DNA of 44,628 nucleotides from Candidatus Heimdallarchaeota archaeon. Lineage in GTDB: Archaea > Asgardarchaeota > Heimdallarchaeia > JABLTI01. Below the pieces are notes generated by a model that had not been told where the DNA came from, searched no databases, and saw only the letters and a program-made list of their open reading frames with translations. Positions 26,313 to 35,074 of this stretch are shown here, piece by piece (positions within the stretch are counted from its first letter, which is position 1; every line of letters starts with the position of its first letter). The DNA lies in contig DXJV01000069.1 of assembly GCA_019056785.1 (NCBI GenBank), positions 1 through 44,628 of the forward strand, in the 5' to 3' direction. A program made the position numbers and the translations under genes.

Positions 26313-27452
26313 TTAGTCCTCGATGTAAAGAATTTCGTGAGCTTCTTTTAACCGTTTAATTATCGGGATTCCTTGCGGGCACTTTTCTTCGCATTCACCA
26401 CATTCAATGCAAGCAGTTGCGTTTTTCCATTGAGAATTAGGTTCTTTTCCTATCATAGAGTAATATTGTTTAGCCAAATCCCAGCCGTAGACTTGCCAAT
26501 GTATTAGTTGTTTTAAAATCTTGGTAATATTTACACCATGTTCGCATGGCATACAATAACCACATTGTGTACAAATCAGGTCTGACAAGCGCTTGTATGT
26601 TTCGCTGATTTTTTGAACTCGTTCTTTCTCCTTAGCTGTCAAAGTGATTGTTGGACTATTGGCTAAAGCAAGGTTTTCCCTTACCATGGCCTTATTTCCC
26701 ATCCCTGAAAGGGCAACAGAGATGTTTGGGTTTGACCAGACATGTTTAAATGCCAGGTCGACAAATGTCTTCTTCCCGGGCGTGAGGTAGTTCACTAATT
26801 CTTTTGGTGGCTCTAAGGCTAACCTTCCACCGGCAACAGGCCCCATCACGCACACACCCAACCCTTTCTTTGCTGCGTATTCTATTACTTCAGCATTTGT
26901 ATTATCAATAATATTGTATTGTAGTAAGATAACCTCGAAGATTCCGACATCTATGAGTTCCATTATATTTTCAACTGAATCATGTGACGAAAGCCCAATA
27001 TGCCTAATTTTTCCTTCCCGTTTTGCTTCTTTGGCTTTTTCTAGTAAATCAAATTTCAACACGATTTCTTCATATTGCTGTTTTTTCAAGCTGTGGAAAA
27101 GATAGACATCAATATGGTCTGTTTGGAGGCGTTTTAATTCTTCCTCGAGGAAATTAAGATAATCTTCTTCACTTTTCACTTTCCAGATGGGATTTTTGGT
27201 CATTAAAGTGACTTTTTCACGGTAGCCATCTTGAAGTGCTTTCCCTACCAAAACTTCACCCTGCTCGCGATGGTAAACATAGGCGGTATCAATATAATTG
27301 ACCCCTCCATCAATTGCTTGCCGGATGATCTTTATGGCCTCTGCTTCATTAATAGCTGCAGGGTTTTCAGGGTCAGTTGTAGGGAGTCGCATTGCCCCAA
27401 AACCAAGAACCGAAGCTTTTATACTTGTTTTTCCGAGTAACCGGTAATGCAT
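26313..27452 (-). CDS. Aldo/keto reductase with C-terminal [4Fe-4S] ferredoxin domain
   Basis: 379 aa. The AKR barrel fills ~1-280: RLLGKTSIKASVLGFGAMRL, the catalytic Asp/Tyr in NYIDTAYVYHREQGE, Lys in LMTKNP and His in VYLFHSLK. It is followed by SGMGNKAMVRENLA. The C-terminus has two cysteine clusters, CTQCGYCMPCEHGVNI (~293) and CIECGECEEKCPQGIPI (~349), enough for two [4Fe-4S] clusters. This fused layout is common in anaerobes and suggests electron exchange with ferredoxin rather than, or besides, NAD(P)H. The substrate is unknown. The gene lies 73 bp upstream of the broken aminotransferase on the same strand; the two may be co-transcribed. Confidence 0.92.
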   Translation of the reverse strand: MHYRLLGKTSIKASVLGFGAMRLPTTDPENPAAINEAEAIKIIRQAIDGGVNYIDTAYVYHREQGEVLVGKALQDGYREKVTLMTKNPIWKVKSEEDYLNFLEEELKRLQTDHIDVYLFHSLKKQQYEEIVLKFDLLEKAKEAKREGKIRHIGLSSHDSVENIMELIDVGIFEVILLQYNIIDNTNAEVIEYAAKKGLGVCVMGPVAGGRLALEPPKELVNYLTPGKKTFVDLAFKHVWSNPNISVALSGMGNKAMVRENLALANSPTITLTAKEKERVQKISETYKRLSDLICTQCGYCMPCEHGVNITKILKQLIHWQVYGWDLAKQYYSMIGKEPNSQWKNATACIECGECEEKCPQGIPIIKRLKEAHEILYIED

Positions 27453-27607
27453 AATAAGGATTCATTTTTTCTAGAATTAATTAACTTTTCTTTCTACTTA
27501 AAAGCCTTCTTTCATCTGAGACTATAAATAAAATTAATAAAATCCGTTTTTCATTTTATAACCGGTATACTGTTTATTTCCAACAATTACTAGCTGTAGT
27601 GAGAAAA

Positions 27608-28570
27608 ATGACCGTTGCAGAAAATAGTCAAGGCGAAACATTACGGATTCGTTCGTCAACTGATGTTGATAAATTCGTTTTATCCTTTAGGCAAGATGCA
27701 CCAAATTTCTATGCTGAAGGTGTATGTGATGTTTTTTATGTCCCTGTAGAAGGTGGACAATTACGAGTCTTTCACCATAAACCAAAAAAGGTGAAAGCAA
27801 AGCGCCCCATTGTTTTTGTGCCAGGGTTTGGTACGACTCCTTGGAGTTGGCAAGAATTTCATCGCGCACATCATGGTTTGGCTGAATATTTCTATATAGA
27901 AACACGTGATAAGAAATCTTCCATCATTAAAAGAAACCGCAAAACAGATATGACAATTGAACGGTTGGCAAAGGATATTGCTGAAGTAATTGATTATCTG
28001 GGATTGCGAGACAAAGATTTCGTTCTTATTGCTACTTGTTTGTCAGGAGGGGTATTACTAACAGGCCTAATCAAGAAAACTCTAAAGGCACCAACGGTGG
28101 TTGTTTTTGATCCATTCACAAAATGGACCCAGAATCGGTTTGTTGTAAAATTTATTATGCCCATTCTTCCCCCCATCTTTTTAACTGTCTTTAAAAAAAT
28201 CATCGGAATGCTCATCATTGCTAATATGAAAAACAAAGCACAAAAAGAGCGAAATATGGATACAATTGAGAGCGCTGTCGCTTGGAAATGGCGGAAATTT
28301 AGTATGCAGAATGTAAATTTTGACATTACCAATGAGTTTCAAACAATAGAGCAAGTTGTGTATGTTTTTCATGGTCCAAAAGACAAATATCATCCAGAAG
28401 GAACATTCGAACACGTAGCAAAAGCTATTCCTAATGCCCATTTCTTCCTGATGAAAACATCTGATGCCCTTCGAGAGCTATTGGTTGGTGTCATTGCAAC
28501 CGAATTTGCCTTTATAACGAAAGAGGATGGCATTCCTACCAGCTTACGAGAATTTGAGGTCCCATTGTAA
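27608..28570 (+). CDS. Alpha/beta hydrolase with Cys at the nucleophile elbow
   Basis: 320 aa from the ATG; a GTG three codons upstream is possible. PIVFVPGFGTTPWSWQEFHR is the oxyanion-hole HG-like strand-turn. VLIATCLSGGVLLTGL is the nucleophile elbow, where Cys144 (not Ser) falls in the G-x-Nu-x-G position; Ser146 is an alternative reading. VYVFHGPKDKYHPEG provides a plausible acid (Asp). I see no clear catalytic His in the C-terminal IPNAHFFLMKTSDALRELLV segment. A central hydrophobic stretch (~180-205, FIMPILPPIFLTVFKKIIGM) may be a lid or membrane contact. A Cys nucleophile recalls dienelactone hydrolase and PHA synthase. Function is open; activity may be lost. Confidence 0.72.
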   Translation: MTVAENSQGETLRIRSSTDVDKFVLSFRQDAPNFYAEGVCDVFYVPVEGGQLRVFHHKPKKVKAKRPIVFVPGFGTTPWSWQEFHRAHHGLAEYFYIETRDKKSSIIKRNRKTDMTIERLAKDIAEVIDYLGLRDKDFVLIATCLSGGVLLTGLIKKTLKAPTVVVFDPFTKWTQNRFVVKFIMPILPPIFLTVFKKIIGMLIIANMKNKAQKERNMDTIESAVAWKWRKFSMQNVNFDITNEFQTIEQVVYVFHGPKDKYHPEGTFEHVAKAIPNAHFFLMKTSDALRELLVGVIATEFAFITKEDGIPTSLREFEVPL

Positions 28571-28609
28571 ACTCTTGGAATAATCGCTATAATAAGAAAA
28601 AGATGGAAG

Positions 28610-29356
28610 TTAAATGCTTCCATTTTTTGTGCTTTCTTTATTGGTATCCTTAATAATAATGCCCCCTTTCTTTCCAATTTGATATTCTGTTCCTTTAAAC
28701 ATGCCAATAAATGCCATTAGATATTTTGGAAAGATTGCAAGGGAGATTCCGATTACAAAAAGGCCGGTGATAAAAGGATTGCTCATGTGTGTAAGAACCA
28801 TCCATGGAGGTGAGAATCGTAAGAAAAAGGCGATGGGTGTGCCAATGAAAATTGCCAGAAATTGCGATGGGCGAACATAACGTGTTAGTGCTAAAAATAC
28901 TACCATACTGAAAATGAAAATTAACAGCAAAAGGGGGTTGGTTAACACAAGAAAGCTAACCGTGACAGCGATCCCACGGCCACCTTGAAATTTAAGGAAA
29001 ATAGGATAATTATGGCCTAAAATAACTGCCATCGCTACAAAAATGTAGATAAGATTGTGTTTTGTTATTTCCCAATATTTGCCTGCACAGGCCAATGGTG
29101 TGTTATCAAATGGAATGGCAAGAACTGCAATAATAGTTGCTAAGCCTTTATAAAAGTCCAAGCCTCCTGCTAAAAGCCCCCAATTAAAACCACTTTTAAC
29201 CATAACATTTAAACCACCAACATTTCCAAGTCCAGTTTTTCGCAAATCTTCTCCAGTACGCCATTTAGCGATAATATACGAAAAAGGAATGGAACCAATA
29301 AAATATGCGATAATTGGACAAATAATTATCCATATCCAATGATCAATAGCTGCCAT
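28610..29356 (-). CDS. plsY: PlsY-type glycerol-3-phosphate acyltransferase
   Basis: About 248 aa from ATG 29356, chosen because AGGTGAT precedes it; GTG 29368 is the alternative. Five to seven membrane helices. The three PlsY motifs are present: IGSIPFSYIIAKWRTGEDLR, GLGNVGGLNVMVKSG (canonical GxGNxGATN, with GLN replacing ATN here) and LGHNYPIFLKFQGGRGIAV (canonical GGKG). Known PlsY moves an acyl group from acyl-phosphate to the 1-position of glycerol-3-phosphate. That is the first step of ester phospholipid synthesis in bacteria, which is unusual in an archaeon. No PlsX or PlsC lies nearby. The Lys-rich C-terminal tail (~225-248) is an extension. Confidence 0.85.
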   Translation of the reverse strand: MAAIDHWIWIIICPIIAYFIGSIPFSYIIAKWRTGEDLRKTGLGNVGGLNVMVKSGFNWGLLAGGLDFYKGLATIIAVLAIPFDNTPLACAGKYWEITKHNLIYIFVAMAVILGHNYPIFLKFQGGRGIAVTVSFLVLTNPLLLLIFIFSMVVFLALTRYVRPSQFLAIFIGTPIAFFLRFSPPWMVLTHMSNPFITGLFVIGISLAIFPKYLMAFIGMFKGTEYQIGKKGGIIIKDTNKESTKNGSI

Positions 29357-29547
29357 AGTTGTTATCACCTAGTTTTTTTATTGTAATTTGTGTTTGGGTT
29401 CTTCTTTAATTATTTTTTTGCTTCTATGTTTAAAGAGTGATGATAAATTGTGTCACACTTTTCGCATATGTCTTTTTCTAACGGGCGTTTAAATTAAAAA
29501 GCACAGAATGTTTAAAAAAGACCATTAATTTTTTACCATTAGAAACA

Positions 29548-29560
29548 ACTATTTAATAGT
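29548..29560 (+). promoter_or_regulatory. Palindromic TATA region upstream of the TPR/longin gene
   Basis: ACTATT T AATAGT is a 13-bp palindrome containing TATTTAATA, 47-59 bp before the ATG at 29607. It is likely the TATA element and possibly a regulator site. Confidence 0.4.
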
Positions 29561-29606
29561 AGATTCGATATATACCTATACATCTGCTTATTGCTTATTG
29601 ATTAAA

Positions 29607-31781
29607 ATGGCCAAGATATCTTTTGATAAAGTTAAAAAAAGTCTGAAAATTGATGATTTCCTTTCAGCTAAGAAATTCATCGAAACCATAGAACTAGAGT
29701 CTCTCTCTCCAAAAGAAAAAATATCCTGGTTATTATTGAAAGGGGAAATTCAACTTGGCCTTGGGCAGCTGGAAGAAGCACAGCAATTTGTGGAGGAAGC
29801 CCTAAAGAAGAGTGTTGATCTTAGTGCAACCGAGCAAATCGTTGATTCTTATATTTTAAAATTGAGGTTCATGAGCACTTTAGCTCGAGATGAAAAATTC
29901 CTTTTAATACTTAACGTTGCCGAACGAAGTTTAGGAGACATCTCGGAGAAAAGTTCCAAGGGATACTTGACACGAAAAGCTCACTTACAAGTCATCAAAG
30001 GAGGTTTTTTTGAGAAAAAAGGGAATTATGATGACGCTATGAGTCTTTATGAGTCAGCTTTACAAACATACAAAAAACTCAAACTTGATAAAGAGGTACT
30101 TTCAACACAATCGAAAATTGTGGGCGTTTTTAGTCGAAAAGGTGAATATGAAGCTGCGTTGTCTATTCTTTCTGAAATTTTGCCAAAAGCAAAGAAGCTG
30201 CCATTTAAGAGGGTTCTTATGAACATCTACAATCGGGCCGGTATAGTTAGTGTTAGAAACGGTCAAATCAATCAGGCTAAAGAATACTATGCTGCTGCCT
30301 TAGAGATTGCGTTAAAACTTGGGAATCAACGTTCTTGTGCAGGATTCCTTAACAACCTTGGGCTCGTTCATTTTCAGTTAGGGGATTATCATTCTGCAAT
30401 TGATTATTTCGAGAGATCATTGGCAAATCTAACGCCCCCACGAGATGACTTTTTAATTGCGATAATAAATTACAATCTTGCTATAATCTATCGCGAACAA
30501 GGAAAATTGGACAAATCGCTCGAAAAAATGTTGATTGGGCTAGAAGTTGCCCAAAAAGAAGGGAATATTACAAATATTATGGATTTTATGAACAGCATTG
30601 GTAAAGTTTATCACCTGAAAGGTGATTTTGACGAAGCCTTAAAATATCTACAATTAGCTTATCAAGTTCGAGACAAAAACCCAAACAAACTCTCCATTTC
30701 TAGAACAGTATACTATTTGATCAATCTCAGTATTGATTTAAACAAAATTGCTCTTGCAAAGGATTATTTTGCAGATTTAAAAAGGCTTGCTAAAAATGAA
30801 AAGAACTTGATCCTGCAACAAAGAACTCAAATTGCTGAAGCATTGCTTTTGAAACTCGAAACACGTTCTCGATATCGAGTACGAGCAGAAGAATTGTTTA
30901 ATGAAATCATTAATGGACCAATAATTGATAATGAATTATATGTAGATGCTTTGTTAAATCTAACAGAAATGCTTCTATTAGAGCTTAAAATGACCGGCAA
31001 CGAAGAATTACTCCAGGAAGTGAAGGAACTTACTACGAAGCTTTTGAAAATGGCTGAAAAGCAATCCTTATCTTCCTTGCTTGCCGAAGTTTATTGGCTT
31101 CAGTCCCAAATTGCTTTATTAGAGTCCGATATCCCCCGTTCACGACGTCTTTTAAGTCAAGCAGAAAGCATAGCTGCGGAACTAGGCTTTAAACGGCTTG
31201 GTTATCACATTGCTCAACAGCATGACCGGCTCTTAGATCAAATTGAAAGCTGGGAATTTTTAATGACACAAAATGCTCCTCTAATTGAGCGAATGGAAAC
31301 TATCAAGCTTGATGAATTTCTTTTAGAACTTTTCAAACGAAGGGCTTTCGACATTCCTCCTCTCCCGGCTGAGGAACCCATTATGTTACTCCTTCTCAAT
31401 GAGAGTGGGGCGCCCATTTTTTCGAAGAACTTCACAAGTGAAGAACGACGTATCGATGATGCCTTGATAAGCGGCTTTTTAACTGCAATAAATGCTTTCC
31501 TTTCTGAAACCCTCGAGTCGAAAGGGATCGTGGAACGAATTAAATATAATGAATATAATATGATCATCCAATCTTTTGATTCATTTATGCTTTGCTATAT
31601 TTTTATAGGGCAATCTTTTTCAGCGATGCAGCATGTCACCAACATTATTAATTTCATTAAAAAAGACGATGCTTTAAGGCAAAGCCTTCTGGAACAGTGC
31701 GAGTCAGCAAAACCTCTCAACCGGCAAAAAGAACTCCAACTTCAGAAAATTATCGATTCTGTTTTTCTTTCGCCCATATGA
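29607..31781 (+). CDS. Long TPR protein with longin/roadblock-like C-terminal domain
   Basis: 724 aa from the ATG; a TTG three codons earlier is possible. Residues ~1-570 hold a dozen or more TPR units of the ~40-residue Rapsyn/LGN/kinesin-light-chain kind, e.g. SCAGFLNNLGLVHFQLGDYH, IINYNLAIIYREQGKLDKSL and NSIGKVYHLKGDFDEALKYL. Residues ~590-690 form a small alpha/beta domain: IMLLLLNESGAPIFSKNF, then SGFLTAINAFLSETL, then NMIIQSFDSFMLCYIFIGQS. This strand-strand-helix pattern fits longin/roadblock-type domains, which in Asgard archaea and eukaryotes partner small GTPases. That assignment is by eye. It is divergent from plsY. Confidence 0.75.
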   Translation: MAKISFDKVKKSLKIDDFLSAKKFIETIELESLSPKEKISWLLLKGEIQLGLGQLEEAQQFVEEALKKSVDLSATEQIVDSYILKLRFMSTLARDEKFLLILNVAERSLGDISEKSSKGYLTRKAHLQVIKGGFFEKKGNYDDAMSLYESALQTYKKLKLDKEVLSTQSKIVGVFSRKGEYEAALSILSEILPKAKKLPFKRVLMNIYNRAGIVSVRNGQINQAKEYYAAALEIALKLGNQRSCAGFLNNLGLVHFQLGDYHSAIDYFERSLANLTPPRDDFLIAIINYNLAIIYREQGKLDKSLEKMLIGLEVAQKEGNITNIMDFMNSIGKVYHLKGDFDEALKYLQLAYQVRDKNPNKLSISRTVYYLINLSIDLNKIALAKDYFADLKRLAKNEKNLILQQRTQIAEALLLKLETRSRYRVRAEELFNEIINGPIIDNELYVDALLNLTEMLLLELKMTGNEELLQEVKELTTKLLKMAEKQSLSSLLAEVYWLQSQIALLESDIPRSRRLLSQAESIAAELGFKRLGYHIAQQHDRLLDQIESWEFLMTQNAPLIERMETIKLDEFLLELFKRRAFDIPPLPAEEPIMLLLLNESGAPIFSKNFTSEERRIDDALISGFLTAINAFLSETLESKGIVERIKYNEYNMIIQSFDSFMLCYIFIGQSFSAMQHVTNIINFIKKDDALRQSLLEQCESAKPLNRQKELQLQKIIDSVFLSPI

Positions 31782-31958
31782 ACCCACTCCCTTGTGCTGC
31801 TTTTCTAATGACTTAATTGCTTCAATGACCCTTACGCTTTCTTTGCATGTTAAAGTATTCCTTTATATAGTTGAAGCTCAAATAGCTATTATAGGAAATT
31901 ACTCTAAATACGAAGAAGAGTTTTGCAAATTTTTAGATTGATTTTCTGGGTGCCAAAC

Positions 31959-32366
31959 ATGCATACGCAAGAAGAAAGCGAACGAAGTGGCTATATAAGA
32001 ATCACTGAGAATCACAACCTTTTATACTACAACCTTCCTAATAGTATCGTTGAAAAATTACGCTTATCAAAAAATGATTACCTAGAATACGATGTTCGTG
32101 GAGAGCACTTTTACATTCGGAAAAAAGGCAGTGAAAGTTTTCCAGAGATTAATGACAATCTTTTCCGTGGTTTACGTGTTGAACGGTCTATCACCCAGAA
32201 TAATACTCGCTTACGAACAAACCTCCCTAAAGAGGTAGCTCAATCATTATCTATACAAAAAGGTGATGTGCTTGAGTTTACTCTTACAGGCGAGGTGGTA
32301 ATTGGAAAGAAAAAGAATAAACTAACGAAAAACACTCAAAAAGAAATTCAGGAGAAAAAACCTTGA
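31959..32366 (+). CDS. AbrB/SpoVT-type double swapped-hairpin regulator
   Basis: 135 aa from the ATG (in-frame GTG at 31950 and TTG at 31923 are weaker). It contains two similar beta-hairpin units: NHNLLYYNLPNSIVEKLRLS with KNDYLEYDVRGEHFYIRKKG, and NNTRLRTNLPKEVAQSLSIQ with KGDVLEFTLTGEVVIGKKK. This is the LP..i...L.i..GD.le pattern of AbrB-like DNA-binding domains, here as a pseudo-dimer in one chain. The C-terminus is Lys-rich. Its TGA overlaps the TTG start of the Cache-TPR-VWA gene by 3 bp, so it should be co-translated with it and probably regulates this cluster. A TATA-like TCTAAATA lies near 31903-31910. Confidence 0.75.
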   Translation: MHTQEESERSGYIRITENHNLLYYNLPNSIVEKLRLSKNDYLEYDVRGEHFYIRKKGSESFPEINDNLFRGLRVERSITQNNTRLRTNLPKEVAQSLSIQKGDVLEFTLTGEVVIGKKKNKLTKNTQKEIQEKKP

Positions 32367-35062
32367 GAATAAGAGAAAAAATAATGGTGACTTTTATCAT
32401 TTTATTGATAATGCCACCTGTAATTATGATCTCTGTTTCAAGCATTAGGATTTCACGAATCTCGAAAAATAATGCAAGCGATTCTGCTGAAGCCTTACTA
32501 TCGGAAGAGTTGGAACATCTCCAAAGGCTAGCAACAGACGAGTCACAGAAGATCAATGAATTGTTCAGCCAAATCGTCGCAGAAGTGACGATGCTGGATA
32601 CTTTTGCTGAGCAATTGTTTAACGGTGAAATAGCCATTGAACCGTATCGTTCTTACTGGTGGGATGATGCTGCCGAATTGGCAGAAACCGGGCGGAGCAT
32701 ACCGGGGCAACATTATAATGCAACCTACGACTCAAACATTTCCTTTGATGTTAGTTGTTATTATATGCCCCGAGACAAAATTAGTAGTGCTCTTGGTGGA
32801 GATCCGTTTAACTGGACGCCTAAATTGGAATATTATCTGAACGTTTCGTCAAATCTTGATATAGCGTTTAAAAACATGCATCTCGCCAATCCAAACTACA
32901 TTTGGATTTATGCCGCCTTTGCCGACCCAACCTATTCGCTTTTTAGGAATTATCCTTATGATTCAATGGCTTGGACCCAAGAAGATGAAAATGGTAATCC
33001 AGTTTCCCCTGAAGATGATTGGGACCCACTCGAATATGATTGGTACACAAATGCTGCTAATATTGTAGATAACAGCACTGCGTTTACTTCACCATATTTT
33101 GATCCCATAGGTTTGATCATTTCTGTAGGGCGACCGGTACGTTATACTAATGGGACACTCATTGGTGTTGTTAGTGTTGACATTACCATTGAAACAATGC
33201 AACAGAGCATTCTTAATCTTGATGTAAGTAAGAATGGTTATGCATTCTTGGTTGATGAGAATGGTGACACTATTACTCATCCTGACTTGGTCAACGAATT
33301 TATTCCGATTATCGATTTAGAAATGACAGATGCATCTGCAACAGAACGAACAGCTTTTCAAGATATTATTAATGATATGCGCCTTGGTTTAACAGGACAA
33401 GAGAGCTTCACGAAGAACGGCGCCAAATGGTACATTTCTTATAGTCCAGTAAGCACTACAAAATATTCCCTTGCCTTAGTTGTTCCAGAAGATGACATTC
33501 TTGAGCCTGTTTACCAATTGCGAGATGACATTCTTAGAAGAAGCTTGAACAATGTTCTAGTTTCAATTGGTTTATTGGTTTTAGCCTTTATTTTCATTGT
33601 CGTTATTTCTGTGAACGTTTCGCGCCGAACGGTGAAACCAATTCAAGATTTCATCGACTTCTCAGAGCGCATTGCTAAAGGAGACTTGTCTACTGAACTT
33701 GATGAGGATAAAATTCTCCCAAGAGAAATTAAGGGATTGCATTCGGCTTTAGATGGACTCCTCACAGCACTGCGGTTTGGAAACACAGACTATTATGGAG
33801 GCAATCTAGATAGAGCATATAATAACTATCTTAAAGCCTTGAAACTGTTCGAAACAACCAACGATGAAGCCGGTATTGGTGTTTGTCTAAACAATCTTGG
33901 CAATGTCTACCGAGAGTGGGGTGACTTAAACCAAGCAAAGGATTTCTATGCAAAAGCTATTGTGGTTGCTGAAAAGCTTGGAGAACGTCCTTCTCTTGCT
34001 TCGCGCTATAATAACTACGGCTTAGTACTCCTTGATTCAGGAGATTATGAGGGCGCAAAAGACTATTTGGAAAAAGCTCTGGCAATAAATGAAGAGCTTA
34101 ACAGAGTTCGAGGGCGCGTTCTCTGTCTAAACAATCTCGGTCTTGTACACTTCAAATTAGGCAATGTGAAACTTGCCTTCAAGTATTATCAAGAAGCCCT
34201 CAAGTTGGCAAAAGATGACGACTTCCTTAGAGGTGTTGCGCACAGTCACTTGAATTTAGCAATGTTCTATCTTGAACAGTACGATGTTCCAAGTGCAAGG
34301 TCTCATCTAGAACAAGCATTAGAAAATGCGAAATTGGTTAACGATGTTTTGCTTGTCGAAGAGATACTCCAGCGCGCACAGATGATTGACCGTGATCTCG
34401 ATGACCATTCCACTCGAGAACAAATACAAACAATATTAGACCAGCTACGTGGTGGTACAGCTCCAAGAAAAACAGTACTCTATATTCTTGACTACAGCGG
34501 CTCAATGAGCGGCTCGCGTAATCGAGCATCTATTCGTGGCTCTCTCGACCTTTTGAAAACGGCTATCAAAGACAAAGACTCTGTTGGTATTATTACGTTC
34601 CATACAAGGAGTCAGGTTGTTTTACCCATTACTCCAGTTAAAAACCAGCGCACAAATATTACCAATACATTCAAAATGCTTAGTCGACCAAATGGCAATA
34701 CAGCCCTTTGGGATGCTGTTTATGATGGTATTGTGCAACTTGAGCAACTAGGTTCAGGCCAAAAATGGTTAGTCGTTTTAACTGATGGTGAAGACAACTC
34801 GAGTCAACGAACTTCTCGTGATGTGATTCGAAAACTCGAGAAGATGAAAGCCAAACCCAATCTTGTTGTTATAAGCGTTGGGGACATCGGTCAAGACGAA
34901 GCCGTTCTTATGAGCTTATGTGATGCAGTTGATGGAACGTTTATCAAGATCTCCGGAACAAGAAGTGTCCATAAGGAGATTGAGAAAGCGTTCAAAACAG
35001 TAGGACAATTAATGTCCCAGGCCCAGGTCTCAGTTGAAGGACTGGTGCTCGACGATCTATGA
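32363..35062 (+). CDS. dCache-HAMP-TPR-VWA membrane receptor
   Basis: 899 aa. TM1 (~7-28), an extracellular double-Cache domain (~35-385) with DWYTNA, SPYFDPIG and GVVSVDITI, TM2 (~395-419), HAMP (~420-470), five or six TPRs (~475-680) and a C-terminal von Willebrand A domain. The VWA MIDAS is intact: DYSGS (Asp710), the Thr in NGNTALWDAV and the Asp in VVLTDGED. A ligand outside should move the HAMP helices and change how the cytosolic TPR-VWA part binds partners, instead of methylation or phosphorylation. I know no named family with this order. The TTG start overlaps the upstream stop, with AGGAG about 8-10 nt before. Its Cache resembles that of the next gene. Confidence 0.85.
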   Translation: MRIREKIMVTFIILLIMPPVIMISVSSIRISRISKNNASDSAEALLSEELEHLQRLATDESQKINELFSQIVAEVTMLDTFAEQLFNGEIAIEPYRSYWWDDAAELAETGRSIPGQHYNATYDSNISFDVSCYYMPRDKISSALGGDPFNWTPKLEYYLNVSSNLDIAFKNMHLANPNYIWIYAAFADPTYSLFRNYPYDSMAWTQEDENGNPVSPEDDWDPLEYDWYTNAANIVDNSTAFTSPYFDPIGLIISVGRPVRYTNGTLIGVVSVDITIETMQQSILNLDVSKNGYAFLVDENGDTITHPDLVNEFIPIIDLEMTDASATERTAFQDIINDMRLGLTGQESFTKNGAKWYISYSPVSTTKYSLALVVPEDDILEPVYQLRDDILRRSLNNVLVSIGLLVLAFIFIVVISVNVSRRTVKPIQDFIDFSERIAKGDLSTELDEDKILPREIKGLHSALDGLLTALRFGNTDYYGGNLDRAYNNYLKALKLFETTNDEAGIGVCLNNLGNVYREWGDLNQAKDFYAKAIVVAEKLGERPSLASRYNNYGLVLLDSGDYEGAKDYLEKALAINEELNRVRGRVLCLNNLGLVHFKLGNVKLAFKYYQEALKLAKDDDFLRGVAHSHLNLAMFYLEQYDVPSARSHLEQALENAKLVNDVLLVEEILQRAQMIDRDLDDHSTREQIQTILDQLRGGTAPRKTVLYILDYSGSMSGSRNRASIRGSLDLLKTAIKDKDSVGIITFHTRSQVVLPITPVKNQRTNITNTFKMLSRPNGNTALWDAVYDGIVQLEQLGSGQKWLVVLTDGEDNSSQRTSRDVIRKLEKMKAKPNLVVISVGDIGQDEAVLMSLCDAVDGTFIKISGTRSVHKEIEKAFKTVGQLMSQAQVSVEGLVLDDL

Positions 35063-35074
35063 GGTGATGAACAA

